NCBI RefSeq assembly: GCF_029893585.1
Contig: NZ_JARXYX010000008.1
Span: 1 to 64,000, forward strand
Source: Streptomyces sp. LBL
Lineage (GTDB): Bacteria > Actinomycetota > Actinomycetes > Streptomycetales > Streptomycetaceae
Length of the DNA stretch: 64,000 nt
Direction: 5' to 3'
Positions within the stretch are counted from its first letter, which is position 1. Each line of letters begins with the position of its first letter. The translations under genes were made by a program, and so were the position numbers. A model generated the notes under the pieces. It searched no databases. It was given only the letters and a program-made list of their open reading frames with translations, and was not told the origin of the DNA. Positions 52,907-62,184 of the stretch are shown in pieces.

Positions 52907-54799
52907 TCAGGCCGCCCCGCCCTTCTGGTCCTTCCCGTCCTTCTCGTCCTTCTCGTCGTCGACGATCTCCGCGTCCACCACGCCCTCCTCGTCCTGCGGT
53001 GAGCCGTGCCCGTCGGAGGCGTCCTCCGGCGGAGATTGCGGGGCCTGGGCATACATGGCCTGGCCCATCTTCTGACTGACGGAGGCGAGTCTCTCGACGC
53101 CCGTGCGCAGGGCGTCGGTCTCCGCCTTCTGTTCCAGGAGCCGCTTGACCTCGGCGACCGCTGTCTCCACCTCCCCCCTGGTCTCGGCCGGGACCTTGTC
53201 CTCGATCTCGCGGTTCTCGCGGACGAACTTCTCGGTCTGGTAGACGAGTTGTTCGGCCTGGTTACGGGTCTCCGCGGCCTCCCGGCGGGTGCGGTCCTCC
53301 TCGGCGTACTGCTCGGCCTCCCGCATCATGCGGTCGATGTCGTCCTTGGGGAGGGCGGAGCCGCCGGTGACGGTCATCTTCTGTTCCCGGCCGGTCGCGA
53401 GGTCCTTCGCCGAGACGTGCATGATCCCGTTCGCGTCGATGTCGAAGGCGACCTCGATCTGCGGCACGCCCCTCGGCGCGGGCGGCAGGCCGGTGAGGTC
53501 GAAGACGCCGAGCTTCTTGTTGTACGCGGCGATCTCACGTTCGCCCTGGTAGACCTGGATACCCACCGAGGGCTGGTTGTCGGCGGCGGTCGTGAAGATC
53601 TCCGAACGGCGGGTGGGGATCGTGGTGTTGCGTTCGATCAGCTTCGTCATGATGCCGCCCTTGGTCTCGATACCCAGGGACAGCGGGGTGACGTCGAGCA
53701 GCAGGACGTCCTTCACGTCACCGCGGATGACGCCGGCCTGGAGAGCCGCGCCGACGGCCACGACCTCGTCCGGGTTGACGCCCTTGTGCGGGTCCTTGCC
53801 GGTGAGTTCCTTGACCAGGTCGGTCACCGCGGGCATCCGGGTCGAGCCGCCGACGAGGATGACGTGGTCGATCGCGGCGAGCTTGATACCGGCGTCCTTG
53901 ACCGCCTGGTGGAACGGGGTCTTGCAGCGGTCGAGGAGGTCGGCGGTGAGTTCCTGGAACTGGGCCCGGGTCAGCTTCTCGTCGAGGTGCAGCGGGCCCT
54001 CGGCGGACGCGGTGATGTAGGGCAGGTTGATGGTCGTCTCGGAGGAGCTGGACAGCTCGATCTTGGCCTTCTCGGCGCTCTCGCGCAGCCGTTGCAGGGC
54101 CATCTTGTCGTTGCCGAGGTCGACGTTCGTCTGCCCCTTGAAACGTTTGACCAGGTGCTCGACGATCCGCTGGTCCCAGTCGTCGCCGCCGAGACGGGTG
54201 TCGCCGTTGGTGGCCTTGACCTCGATGACGCCGTCGCCGATCTCCAGCAGCGACACGTCGAAGGTGCCGCCGCCGAGGTCGAAGACGAGGACCGTCTGCT
54301 CCTCGCCCCGGTCGAGTCCGTAGGCGAGGGCGGCGGCGGTCGGCTCGTTGATGATCCGCAGGACGTTCAGGCCGGCGATCTCCCCGGCCTCCTTGGTGGC
54401 CTGCCGCTGCGGGTCGTCGAAGTACGCGGGCACGGTGATCACGGCGTCCGTGACGTCCTCGCCGAGGTAGGACTCCGCGTCCCGCTTCAGCTTCTGCAGC
54501 ACCCGCGCGGACAGCTCCTGTGCCCGGTAGCGGGTGCCGTCGACCGCGCCCTCCGCCGGGAACCGCCAGGTCGCTTCGCCCATGTACCGCTTGACCGAGC
54601 GGGCGGTGCGCTCCACGTTCGTCACCGCCTGCCGCTTGGCGACCTCGCCGACGAGCACCTCGCCGCTCTTGGCGAAGGCCACGACGGACGGTGTGGTCCT
54701 GGCCCCCTCCGCGTTGGCGACGACGGTGGGTTCACCGCCCTCCAGCACGGCCACCACCGAGTTCGTGGTCCCGAGATCGATTCCGACCGCACGTCCCAT
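52907..54799 (-). CDS. dnaK: Hsp70 chaperone DnaK, stand-alone copy
   Basis: 630 residues, complete. ATPase motifs: [46 protein letters not shown]; substrate domain with [17 protein letters not shown]; acidic Lys/Asp/Glu-rich tail. ATG 54799 has AAGGGG upstream. No grpE, dnaJ or hspR follows, so it is not the main streptomycete dnaK operon and is probably a second paralogue. Upstream there is a TTGACA -35-like element and a degenerate HspR-type inverted repeat. Confidence 0.95.
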   Translation of the reverse strand: MGRAVGIDLGTTNSVVAVLEGGEPTVVANAEGARTTPSVVAFAKSGEVLVGEVAKRQAVTNVERTARSVKRYMGEATWRFPAEGAVDGTRYRAQELSARVLQKLKRDAESYLGEDVTDAVITVPAYFDDPQRQATKEAGEIAGLNVLRIINEPTAAALAYGLDRGEEQTVLVFDLGGGTFDVSLLEIGDGVIEVKATNGDTRLGGDDWDQRIVEHLVKRFKGQTNVDLGNDKMALQRLRESAEKAKIELSSSSETTINLPYITASAEGPLHLDEKLTRAQFQELTADLLDRCKTPFHQAVKDAGIKLAAIDHVILVGGSTRMPAVTDLVKELTGKDPHKGVNPDEVVAVGAALQAGVIRGDVKDVLLLDVTPLSLGIETKGGIMTKLIERNTTIPTRRSEIFTTAADNQPSVGIQVYQGEREIAAYNKKLGVFDLTGLPPAPRGVPQIEVAFDIDANGIMHVSAKDLATGREQKMTVTGGSALPKDDIDRMMREAEQYAEEDRTRREAAETRNQAEQLVYQTEKFVRENREIEDKVPAETRGEVETAVAEVKRLLEQKAETDALRTGVERLASVSQKMGQAMYAQAPQSPPEDASDGHGSPQDEEGVVDAEIVDDEKDEKDGKDQKGGAA

Positions 54800-54846
54800 C
54801 GCTGTCCCCTTCCGGCGCCAGGGAGCCTCCCCATTCCAGCACAAAA

Positions 54847-54867
54847 CCTGAGTGCCTACTTGTCAAT
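54847..54867 (-). promoter_or_regulatory. dnaK promoter with degenerate HAIR-like element
   Basis: CCTGAGT-n7-TGTCAAT compares with the HspR site CTTGAGT-n7-ACTCAAG (6/7 and 4/7). On the minus strand it contains TTGACA, a good -35 hexamer about 65 bp before the start codon. Confidence 0.35.
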
Positions 54868-54925
54868 GGGAGGTCCTGTCAAGGGACGGGTACCCAGGCT
54901 CGCCGGGGCGGGTACCCACCCCGCC

Positions 54926-55684
54926 TTACTCGGACTGGTACCCCGCCGGGCGCTCGTCGGGTCGGCCGACGCGCAGGGCGAGGGCGCGGCGGGGGCGGTC
55001 GGTGACCAGGACGTCGACGCGCGGGTCCCCTAGGAACGTCCGCAGCGGCAGGTCGTCATTGACCGTCCACACCATGGTGAGCAGGCCGTGCCGGGCCGCC
55101 TCACGCAGCACGCCCGCCCGCGCCAGCCGGTGGTGGACGGCGACCCCGGAGGCGCCGCAGGCCCGGACCCGTCGGATCGGAAGCAGCTCACTCAGCCGGG
55201 TGGCCGCCAGCCGGGTGGGAGCGATCTCCCGGCGGTCGCGGCCCAGGGACAGGGCCGTGCGTACGCGGGGGAAGGCGCGGGCGATGGCCGCCACGGAACG
55301 ATCCTCCAGAGTGGTGGCGACGAAGCCGTCGGTGCCGAGCAGGGCGGTCGCCCGGTCGATCACCGCGCGCTCGTACCCCACCTCCTTCAGGTCCAGGTGC
55401 CCGGCCAGCTTTCCGGCGATCAGGGACATGACGTCCTCCACGACGGGGACGGCGTATCCGGCCCGCTCACTGAGCTCGGCGTGGGTGAGCGTCGACAGGG
55501 GCGGGCCGGCGGGTCCGACGCGGGGGTCGTGGAAGACGACGAGGACGCCGTCGGCCGTACGGCGAATGTCGAACTCGGCGTACTCGGCGCCGGAGCGGAC
55601 CGCGTCCTCGTACGCCTCCCAGGTGGCTGCGCCGGCGTGTTCGGAGCCGCCCCGGTGCGCGGACACGGCGGGTCGTCGCGGCAT
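54926..55684 (-). CDS. glycerophosphodiester phosphodiesterase family protein
   Basis: 252 residues from ATG 55684. GDPD features are SAHRGGSEHAGAATWEAYEDAV, the metal-binding pair in AEFDIRRTADGVLVVFHDP, HLDLKEVGYE and the late MVWTVNDDLPLR. It hydrolyses glycerophosphodiesters to glycerol 3-phosphate. The ribosome site is only fair (GGGAG at 12 nt); the frame extends to 55822 with a Pro-rich leader that could be real. No signal peptide is seen. Confidence 0.85.
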   Translation of the reverse strand: MPRRPAVSAHRGGSEHAGAATWEAYEDAVRSGAEYAEFDIRRTADGVLVVFHDPRVGPAGPPLSTLTHAELSERAGYAVPVVEDVMSLIAGKLAGHLDLKEVGYERAVIDRATALLGTDGFVATTLEDRSVAAIARAFPRVRTALSLGRDRREIAPTRLAATRLSELLPIRRVRACGASGVAVHHRLARAGVLREAARHGLLTMVWTVNDDLPLRTFLGDPRVDVLVTDRPRRALALRVGRPDERPAGYQSE

Positions 55685-55851
55685 CGGCGGGTCAGCTCCC
55701 GGGCGGGGATCGGGGCGCGGGCACCGGTGCGGGCCGGCCGTCGGGCGGGGACAGGAGGGAGCCGGAGCGTCTGCTGACCCCGGCGGACGCAGGTCCTCGG
55801 GAGTCAGGGGCACGGTCAGCACCGGTACGGGCAGTACGGCTTCGCTGGACC

Positions 55852-56013
55852 TCAGATGGGGCTCGAAGCGGCCGAAGTCGAGCCGGTCGACGAGCGGCCG
55901 GAGGCGGAGTGCTGCGGGCGGGCCCGGGCGTCGAGGCTGAACAGCAGGACCGCGCGGGTGAGTTCACGGGTCGCGGAGTCGAGTGCCGTCGTCCCGCTGG
56001 AGGTTCCTGCCAC
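55852..56013 (-). CDS. hypothetical protein (53 aa), low confidence
   Basis: GTG 56013 with GGAAGGA 8 nt upstream; the peptide contains LDSATRELTRAVLLFSLDARARP and then a Ser-rich tail. In the overlapping frame a Leu/Arg-rich stretch continues toward the phosphodiesterase, so it might be a frameshifted N-terminal part of something longer. I do not recognise it. Confidence 0.3.
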   Translation of the reverse strand: MAGTSSGTTALDSATRELTRAVLLFSLDARARPQHSASGRSSTGSTSAASSPI

Positions 56014-56136
56014 CGTCCCCGTCCTTCCGCCGCCGTTCAGCTGCTTACCCGGACCGGTGTCCGCGAACCGGCCGGGCGCACGCACAGGCCGCCCCGGCGC
56101 GGGGCGGCCTGTCGGGTGCCGTGTCCCGGACGCGGC

Positions 56137-56565
56137 TCAGGCGAGCTTCGCGGACAGCGTGATCGGTACGGCCTTCAGGGCCTGGCTGACCGGGCAGTTG
56201 ACCTTGGCCTCCTCGGCCGCGGCGACGAAGCCCGCCTCATCGAGGCCCGGCACCTCGCCCTCGACGGTGAGGTGGATGCCGGTGATGCCCTCGCCCGGCT
56301 GGAAGGTGACGTCGGCGGAGGTGACGAGCTTGGTGGGCGGGTTGCCGGCCCCGGCGAGGGCGTGCGAGAACGCCATGGAGAAGCAGCTGGAGTGGGCGGC
56401 CGCGATCAGCTCCTCGGGGCTGGTCTTGCCGTTCGCCTCCTGGGTACGGGCGGCCCAGGTCACCGGCTGCTCGTCGATGGCGCCGGAGGAGTCGAAGGTG
56501 ACGACCCCGTTGCCCTCCAGCAGGTTGCCTTCCCAGATGGTGTGTGCGGAGCGCGTGGTGGCCAC
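56137..56565 (-). CDS. OsmC family peroxiredoxin
   Basis: 142 residues. OsmC/Ohr proteins reduce organic peroxides with two cysteines; here they are in AAAHSSCFSMAFSHAL and AKVNCPVSQALKAV, with the conserved PEEL glutamate before the first. Start ATG 56565, end LSAKLA. Single gene; no OhrR regulator is adjacent. Confidence 0.93.
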   Translation of the reverse strand: MATTRSAHTIWEGNLLEGNGVVTFDSSGAIDEQPVTWAARTQEANGKTSPEELIAAAHSSCFSMAFSHALAGAGNPPTKLVTSADVTFQPGEGITGIHLTVEGEVPGLDEAGFVAAAEEAKVNCPVSQALKAVPITLSAKLA

Positions 56566-56737
56566 GGTCTTTCCTTTCGTATGGTCCCGGTTCCGGGGTT
56601 ACGGCACCATCCGATCACACTCCGGCCCAGCTCACTCGCAAGACCGGCGCACGCGGACCGAACAGCAGCCGGGCTCCCCGCGCGATCGGTCGGGCGGGCT
56701 CTCGGCGCACCCACTGGACGTCGCACCAGGCGTCGAT

Positions 56738-58885
56738 TCAGGCGGCGCGTCGTTCCGGCTGTGCCTCCACCGGGACCTGGGGGCCGTCCGGTTCGCGCAG
56801 CCAGCGGCGCAGCACACGGTGGATGTGCTCGGCACCGACGAGTTCCGTCCCGCCCTCGACGGGCGCGGACAGGACGAGCGGCGACAGCACGAAGGGTCTG
56901 CCCTGGGCGCCGCCGAGACCGCCGTGCGAGCCGATCTGCTCCTCGAACGCGAGGACCTCGCCCTCGGCCGGGTCGTACCAGGAGTTGACCATGATGTCTG
57001 CGGTGTGCGGGAAGGAGTGGGTGCGGCGGACCGCGGCGGCGGCGCCGGGCCCGAAGTCCGCGAGCGGGCCCGGGTTCTCGTCGAGTTCGTCGAGCGGGAT
57101 CTCCGCGCCGAACGGGCCGAGGACGACCCCGCCGTGCGACTCGCTGCGGACCAGCAGGAAGCCGATGCCGGGGTGATTGGCGAGCGTCGCCAGCAGGGCG
57201 GGGTGGCGGGCGTCGATCTCCTCCTTGGTCATCCGGTGCGGCACGTCGGGGAAGGAGACCAGGCCCAGGTTGCCGGAGGCCAGCACGACCGGCTCCGCCG
57301 GGCGGGAGGGCCGGTACTGCTCGCGGCCCTCCTCGACGGGCCGGCGCAGCGCGGCGCGCACGGCCGCGCGGGCCTCGGCACCGCTGTGGGTACGCCGCGC
57401 CCGGCGCGGCACGGGCAGCCCGGAGCCGGCCCGCACCAGGTCGCCCAGGGTGAGGCCGTAGCGGGTGCGGAAGGTCTCGCCGGGGCTCTGCCCGTGGTCG
57501 GAGAGCACCACGATCCGGTACGGGCGGGGGGCGTGGTCGGCGACGTTCTCGATCAGCGCGAGGGACCGGTCGAGACGCTCGAGGACCTTCTCGGCGTCCC
57601 GGCTCATCGGCCCGGAGTGGTGTGCCACTTCGTCGTACGCGACGAGGTCGGCGTAGACGGCGGTGCGCCCGGCGAGCAGGTCGCCACTCACCGAGGCGAC
57701 GACGACATCGCGTTCGACGACGGTCGCGAAGGCGCGGATGAACGGGTAGAGGCCGCCCCGCCTCACCCGGGGGCGGACCTTGCGGAAGCGGGTCCGGGTG
57801 GACTCGCCCATCTCGCGGCCGACTTCGGCGACGAAGGACATGGCGGTGCGCACGGAGTTGGCCGGGTCGGAGAAGTAGGCGAAGTAGCCCGCTCTGGAGC
57901 GGGTTTCGCGGCTGCGGCGGCGGGTGGCTATGGACAGCACCAGGGCCAGTTCGTCGGCGCCGCCGGAGAACAGATTGCCGCGGCTGGCGCCGTCCAGGGT
58001 GAGCAGTCCGCCGTCGCCGGTGGCCTGGACGGCACGACGCTGGAGTTCGGCGGCGCTGGTGGGGCGGTTGCAGACCATGACCTCACCGCGGTCCTTCTCG
58101 TACCAGCGGAAGGCGGGGACGTCGTGGTTGCTGCCGTGCAGGATGCCGAGCTGGCTGGCTCCGGTCTGGCTGGACCAGTCGGTGTGCCAGGGGGTGAGCC
58201 GGTGGGTGGCCTTGCGGCCGGCGGCCGCGCCGCCGACCGCGCTCTCGCCGTCGTTGCCACCGTAGTTGCCGCCGTCGGTCTCGCCGTCGGTCTCACTGAC
58301 GCCTAGCCAGCGGGCGACCGTGGGCATCACACCCTTGCCGACCGCGTCGAGCAGCACGTCGTGGCCCACGCCGTCGAGCTGTATGAACACGGTGCCGGGG
58401 GTCATGGGGGCCGCCGGGCCGGAACGGCGGCGGCGGTCGGCGAGACGGTACAGGCGGCGCCGGTAGGCGTCGTCATCGCGGACGGCCAGCGCGGCGCCCG
58501 TGGCGGAGGCGACCGCGGACATCACGGCGGCGACCACGACCGCGGTCTCCGGGGCGGCGTCGCCCTGCTCGGCGGGGTTCAGCCGCAGCGCGAGCACCAG
58601 CAGCGCGCCGTTGAGGAAGAACACCAGCAGCCCGAGCACGAGCGCGGGCACGAGCAGCAGCAGCCGTACGAGAAGGGGCCACACCAGGGCCGACAGGAGA
58701 CCGAAGGCGCCGGCGCCGAACGCGGCGGTGACGGCGATCCGGGTGGCGCTGTCGCCGTCGGCGGACTGGAGCCTGAAGTCCGGCAGGATGCCCGCCAGTA
58801 CGAGCATCGTCAGGGTGGAGACCCCCCACACCGCGACACTCCGCCCGATCTGACTGACGACCCGCCGCCAACGCCCTGCACGCAC
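56738..58885 (-). CDS. membrane protein: phage-holin-like helices plus alkaline-phosphatase-superfamily phosphodiesterase
   Basis: 715 residues. The first 140 residues hold four hydrophobic helices (SVAVWGVSTLTMLVLAGILP, LLLLVPALVLGLLVFFLNGA) of the phage holin/mycobacterial four-TM type. The rest is a nucleotide-pyrophosphatase-like hydrolase: VFIQLDGVGHDVL, DLVAYDEVAHHSG, YRIVVLSDHGQSPG, GSHGGLGG. Metal-binding D and H residues are thus present. A Gly/Asp-rich insert (ETDGETDGGNYGGNDGES) lies near residue 195. GTG 58885. The substrate is unknown; the catalytic side may be outside the membrane. Confidence 0.85.
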   Translation of the reverse strand: MRAGRWRRVVSQIGRSVAVWGVSTLTMLVLAGILPDFRLQSADGDSATRIAVTAAFGAGAFGLLSALVWPLLVRLLLLVPALVLGLLVFFLNGALLVLALRLNPAEQGDAAPETAVVVAAVMSAVASATGAALAVRDDDAYRRRLYRLADRRRRSGPAAPMTPGTVFIQLDGVGHDVLLDAVGKGVMPTVARWLGVSETDGETDGGNYGGNDGESAVGGAAAGRKATHRLTPWHTDWSSQTGASQLGILHGSNHDVPAFRWYEKDRGEVMVCNRPTSAAELQRRAVQATGDGGLLTLDGASRGNLFSGGADELALVLSIATRRRSRETRSRAGYFAYFSDPANSVRTAMSFVAEVGREMGESTRTRFRKVRPRVRRGGLYPFIRAFATVVERDVVVASVSGDLLAGRTAVYADLVAYDEVAHHSGPMSRDAEKVLERLDRSLALIENVADHAPRPYRIVVLSDHGQSPGETFRTRYGLTLGDLVRAGSGLPVPRRARRTHSGAEARAAVRAALRRPVEEGREQYRPSRPAEPVVLASGNLGLVSFPDVPHRMTKEEIDARHPALLATLANHPGIGFLLVRSESHGGVVLGPFGAEIPLDELDENPGPLADFGPGAAAAVRRTHSFPHTADIMVNSWYDPAEGEVLAFEEQIGSHGGLGGAQGRPFVLSPLVLSAPVEGGTELVGAEHIHRVLRRWLREPDGPQVPVEAQPERRAA

Positions 58886-58956
58886 GCCCCGCCCACCTCA
58901 CGTCCCGGCCCGTCGTCGCTGCGGGCGTGAGCCAAGCCTGTCATATGCTTTTTCCG

Positions 58957-59008
58957 CCGGAATCCCCCACCGGAATCCCCCACCGGGATTCCCCACCGGG
59001 ATTTCCGC
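58957..59008. repeat. four 13-bp tandem repeats
   Basis: CCGGAATCCCCCA twice, then CCGGGATTCCCCA and CCGGGATTTCCGC. GGAATC and GATTCC of neighbouring units can pair. They lie about 75 bp upstream of the phosphodiesterase start and may be regulatory. Confidence 0.65.
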
Positions 59009-59096
59009 GGCCGGCCGCCGCGGGTCTGCCAGGCACGCTCGGCGACGTGCGTGCGGTGGGTGCGTTGGGTGCGGTGTTGCAGTACGGGTGGAGCGC

Positions 59097-59528
59097 TCAG
59101 CGTCCGTCGTACCCGGCCGTCGGCATCGACAGCCGCCGGTGCACCCGTGCCTTCATCTGGGCGTCGTACGACGGCTCCGCGTGGCCGACCGTCTCCACCC
59201 GCACGCCGCGCCGGGCACACTCGGCGGTGAACTCGTCGACCGACGACAGCGCGCTGCGCAGCACCCGCAGGCTCGGCGCGACGAACAGGTCACGGCCGGG
59301 CCGCACGCCCTCCCACAGGACGCCGTGGTCGGGGCGCAGCGCACGCACGAGGAGTTCCCGGGTGACGACGTAGCCCCGCTCGGCGGCCCAGCGGGCGCAC
59401 ATCGCGTGCTGGCTGCGGGAGTCCACCAGGAAGGGGTCGTCGTCGAGCTCCTCCAGGGGCGTCAGGCTGGCGATCGCCGTGACGCGTAACGGTCCGGGCG
59501 GGCCGAGGGCACCGCGTACCTGTCCCAT
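59097..59528 (-). CDS. conserved hypothetical protein (143 aa)
   Basis: ATG 59528 with GGAGGTGAGGGGGG upstream. The protein (MGQVRGALGPPGPLRVTAIA ... DSRSQHAMCARWAAERGYVV ... RPDHGVLWEGVRPGRDLFV) has a mixed alpha/beta look. The C-ARWAAERGYVVTRELL part recalls the N-terminal resolvase fold, but the catalytic serine context is not convincing. I do not assign a function. Confidence 0.65.
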   Translation of the reverse strand: MGQVRGALGPPGPLRVTAIASLTPLEELDDDPFLVDSRSQHAMCARWAAERGYVVTRELLVRALRPDHGVLWEGVRPGRDLFVAPSLRVLRSALSSVDEFTAECARRGVRVETVGHAEPSYDAQMKARVHRRLSMPTAGYDGR

Positions 59529-59613
59529 GAAGTCCCCCCTCACCTCCGGGTTTCGTCGCCGACCCTACTCCTGCCCGTAGGCTTCGGGGGAGTCGCGCGA
59601 AGGAGGCAAAGAG

Positions 59614-60387
59614 GTGCCGGTGGAGATCACCTGGTGGGGTCACGCCACCTGCACGATCGAGGAGTCGAACGTCCGTGTGCTCACCGATCCTCTGTTCACT
59701 CGTCGGCTGGCGCATCTGCGGCGCCGCCAGGGTGCGCTGCCGCCGCCCGGAGCCTGGCGTGCCGACGTGGCGCTGGTCTCCCATCTGCACTCCGACCATC
59801 TGCACCTTCCCTCGCTGGCGCGGCTCTCGCCGGGCACGCGCCTGCTCGTGCCCCGGGGCGCACGACGCGCGGTACCGGGGCTGCGCCGGCTCGTCCACCT
59901 CGATGTGAGTGAGGTGGCGCCCGGGGACGAGACCCGCGTCGGCGACCTGCTGATACGGGTGGTGCCCGCCCAGCACGACGGACGGCGGCTGCCGCTCGGG
60001 CCGCACCGCTCCCCCGCTCTCGGGTACGTCGTCGAAGGCGAGGCCCGCACCTACTTCGCCGGGGACACCGGCCTGTTCGACGAGATGGCGAAGGAGGTCG
60101 GGCCGATCGACGTGGCCCTGCTGCCGGTCGGCGGCTGGGGGCCCTACCTCGGTGAGGGCCACCTGGACGCGGGGCGGGCCGCGGAGGCTCTGGCCCGGCT
60201 CCGGCCGCTCAGCGCGGTGCCGGTGCACTACGGCACGTACTGGCCGATCGGGATGGACGCCGTACGCCCGCACGAGTTCCACGCGCCGGGCGAGGAGTTC
60301 GTGCGCCTCGCGGCCGAACGCGCTCCGCAGGTGGCGGTGCACCGGCTCGTGCACGGGGAGAGCGTGCGGCTGAAGGTCGCCCGATGA
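59614..60387 (+). CDS. metallo-beta-lactamase fold hydrolase (UlaG-like)
   Basis: 257 residues. Metal motif HLHSDH (SHLHSDHLHLP), the early WWGHATCTIE and the later TYFAGDTGLFDEM aspartate and VPVHYGTYWP histidine place it with UlaG/YtnP-like hydrolases. GTG 59614 with GAAGGAGGCAAAG upstream. Its stop overlaps the DedA start by 4 nt (ATGA), so the two are coupled. The substrate is unknown; no signal peptide. Confidence 0.9.
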   Translation: MPVEITWWGHATCTIEESNVRVLTDPLFTRRLAHLRRRQGALPPPGAWRADVALVSHLHSDHLHLPSLARLSPGTRLLVPRGARRAVPGLRRLVHLDVSEVAPGDETRVGDLLIRVVPAQHDGRRLPLGPHRSPALGYVVEGEARTYFAGDTGLFDEMAKEVGPIDVALLPVGGWGPYLGEGHLDAGRAAEALARLRPLSAVPVHYGTYWPIGMDAVRPHEFHAPGEEFVRLAAERAPQVAVHRLVHGESVRLKVAR

Positions 60388-61010
60388 GCTCGCTCGCCGC
60401 CGCCTTGACGGGCGTGACACCGGCCTCCACCCAGCAGGCCATCGGGTATCCGACGCTGTTCGTGCTGGTGCTGCTCGGGGCGCTGGTGCCGGTCGTGCCG
60501 ACCGGAGCGCTGGTGAGTTCGGCCGCCGTGGTGTCCGTCCACCAGGCGGCGCCGTACGCGCCGGCGCTGGTGTTCGTGACGGCCTCGACGGCCGCGTTCC
60601 TCGGTGACATGGCCCTGTACTGGCTGGGACGGCGCGGCATGAAGTCGAAGAACGGCTCGCGCTGGCTGGAGGCGATCCGCTCACGCGCCCCCGAGGACCG
60701 GCTCGCACAGGCCCAGGAGAAGCTCGCCGACCATGGGGTGGCGGTGCTGGTGCTGTCCCGGCTGGTGCCGGCCGGTCGAATACCGGTGATGCTCGCCTGT
60801 CTGATGGCGAAGTGGCCGATACGGAGGTTCGCCCGGGGGAATCTGCCGGCGTGTCTGGCCTGGGCCGTGACGTATCAGCTGATCGGGATCCTCGGCGGGT
60901 CGCTCTTCAGGGAGCCCTGGGAGGGTGTGGTCGCGGCGGTGGCGCTGACCGTGGTGGTCGGCGCGGCGCCGAGTGTGTGGAAGAGGGTCCGGAAGCCCGC
61001 CGCGCAGTAG
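60384..61010 (+). CDS. DedA family membrane protein
   Basis: 208 residues, four to five hydrophobic helices. Family signs are FLGDMALYWLGRRG, LADHGVAVLVLSRLVPAGRIPVMLA (the conserved R...PxxR-like turn) and the helix LPACLAWAVTYQLIGILGGS. DedA proteins act in lipid-carrier or phospholipid flipping and membrane homeostasis. ATG 60384 overlaps the upstream hydrolase stop. Confidence 0.9.
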   Translation: MSSLAAALTGVTPASTQQAIGYPTLFVLVLLGALVPVVPTGALVSSAAVVSVHQAAPYAPALVFVTASTAAFLGDMALYWLGRRGMKSKNGSRWLEAIRSRAPEDRLAQAQEKLADHGVAVLVLSRLVPAGRIPVMLACLMAKWPIRRFARGNLPACLAWAVTYQLIGILGGSLFREPWEGVVAAVALTVVVGAAPSVWKRVRKPAAQ

Positions 61011-61068
61011 CTCAGGGGGGTTCAAGGGATCATCAGGGGTATCAAGACGCATCAGGGGCGCAGGGGAC

Positions 61069-62184
61069 TCAGGGGTGTAGGGGACTCAGGGGCAGCACCC
61101 GGGAGCCTCCCACCGGCAGGTCCCACAGGTCGTCCCGGTCCAGTCCCGCCTTCTGCCAGGCCGCCCGCACCCGGGTGAGCGGCTCCAGAACCGGCTCCGC
61201 CGACAGGACGAACGTGGCCCAGTGCATAGGGGCCATCCGCCGGGCCCCGAGGTCCTGGGCGGCGCGGACCGCCTCCTCCGGGTCGCAGTGGACGTCGCGG
61301 AGCCACCAGCGGGGGTCGTAGGCGCCGATGGGCAGCAGGGCGAGGTCGATACCGGGGTAGCGCTCGCCGATGCGGGCGAACCAGTGGCCGTATCCCGTGT
61401 CCCCCGCGAAGTAGACGCGCTGTCCGTCCGGAGCGGTGAGGACCCAGCCGCCCCACAGGGTGCGGCAGGTGTCGGTGAGACTCCGCCTGGACCAGTGGTG
61501 GGCGGGGACGAAGTCGAAGCGGACTCCCGCCCGTCGCCCACCACCACCCTCGACCGAGGCGCCTGGCGCTGCGCCCCGCGGATGCAGTTCGGCCGCCTCC
61601 CACCAGTCCAGCTCCGTGACGCGGGTGAACCGGCGGCGGTGGAACCAGCGGCCGAGCCCGGCGGGAACGAACACCGGGGTGTCGCGCGGGAGTCGGCGCA
61701 GCGTGGGCGCGTCCAGGTGGTCGTAGTGGTTGTGGCTGATGACGACGGCGTCGACGCGCGGCAAAGCATCCCAGGCGACGCCGACCGGGGTGATGCGGGC
61801 CGGGGTGCCGAGGATGCGGCGGGACCAGACCGGGTCGGTGAGGACGGTCAGCCCGCCGATCTGCACCACCCAACTGGCGTGCCCCGCCCACGAGACGGCG
61901 ACCGTGCGCGTGTCCACCCGGGGCAGCGGGCCCGGTGCGAAGGGCAGTCCGGGGATGTCGGCGAGGCCCTCCCGGCCGGGGCGGATGGAGCCCTCGCGGG
62001 CGAAGCGGGCCATGGACTTGAGGCCGGGCAGCGGGGCGGTGAGACGGTCGTGGAAGGTCCGCGGCCACACCCGTCGCTCGCCGACGGGGCGGGGCGCGGC
62101 AGGCGGCGCGAAGGGTGTCGAGGCCGCCGGAGCATCGGCTTCCCGGGAGGGCGTGCTCGTGGTCGACTCGGACTGCTGCGTCAT
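61069..62184 (-). CDS. metallo-beta-lactamase fold protein, NAPE-PLD-like
   Basis: 371 residues. Metal motif SHNHYDHLD, preceded by VSWAGHASWVVQIGGLTVLTDPVWSRR; then VYFAGDTGYGHWF, LALLPIGAYDPRWWLRDVHCDPEEAV and MAPMHWATFVLS. This block order matches N-acyl-phosphatidylethanolamine phospholipase D-like hydrolases. Start ATG 62184 overlaps the upstream stop by 4 nt (ATGA), which fixes it. CAGGGG-type repeats lie around its 3' end (61012-61095). Confidence 0.9.
   Translation of the reverse strand: MTQQSESTTSTPSREADAPAASTPFAPPAAPRPVGERRVWPRTFHDRLTAPLPGLKSMARFAREGSIRPGREGLADIPGLPFAPGPLPRVDTRTVAVSWAGHASWVVQIGGLTVLTDPVWSRRILGTPARITPVGVAWDALPRVDAVVISHNHYDHLDAPTLRRLPRDTPVFVPAGLGRWFHRRRFTRVTELDWWEAAELHPRGAAPGASVEGGGGRRAGVRFDFVPAHHWSRRSLTDTCRTLWGGWVLTAPDGQRVYFAGDTGYGHWFARIGERYPGIDLALLPIGAYDPRWWLRDVHCDPEEAVRAAQDLGARRMAPMHWATFVLSAEPVLEPLTRVRAAWQKAGLDRDDLWDLPVGGSRVLPLSPLHP

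Noticed and set aside
53006..55033. 675-codon plus-strand frame
   Set aside because: Antisense of dnaK; composition of a shadow frame.
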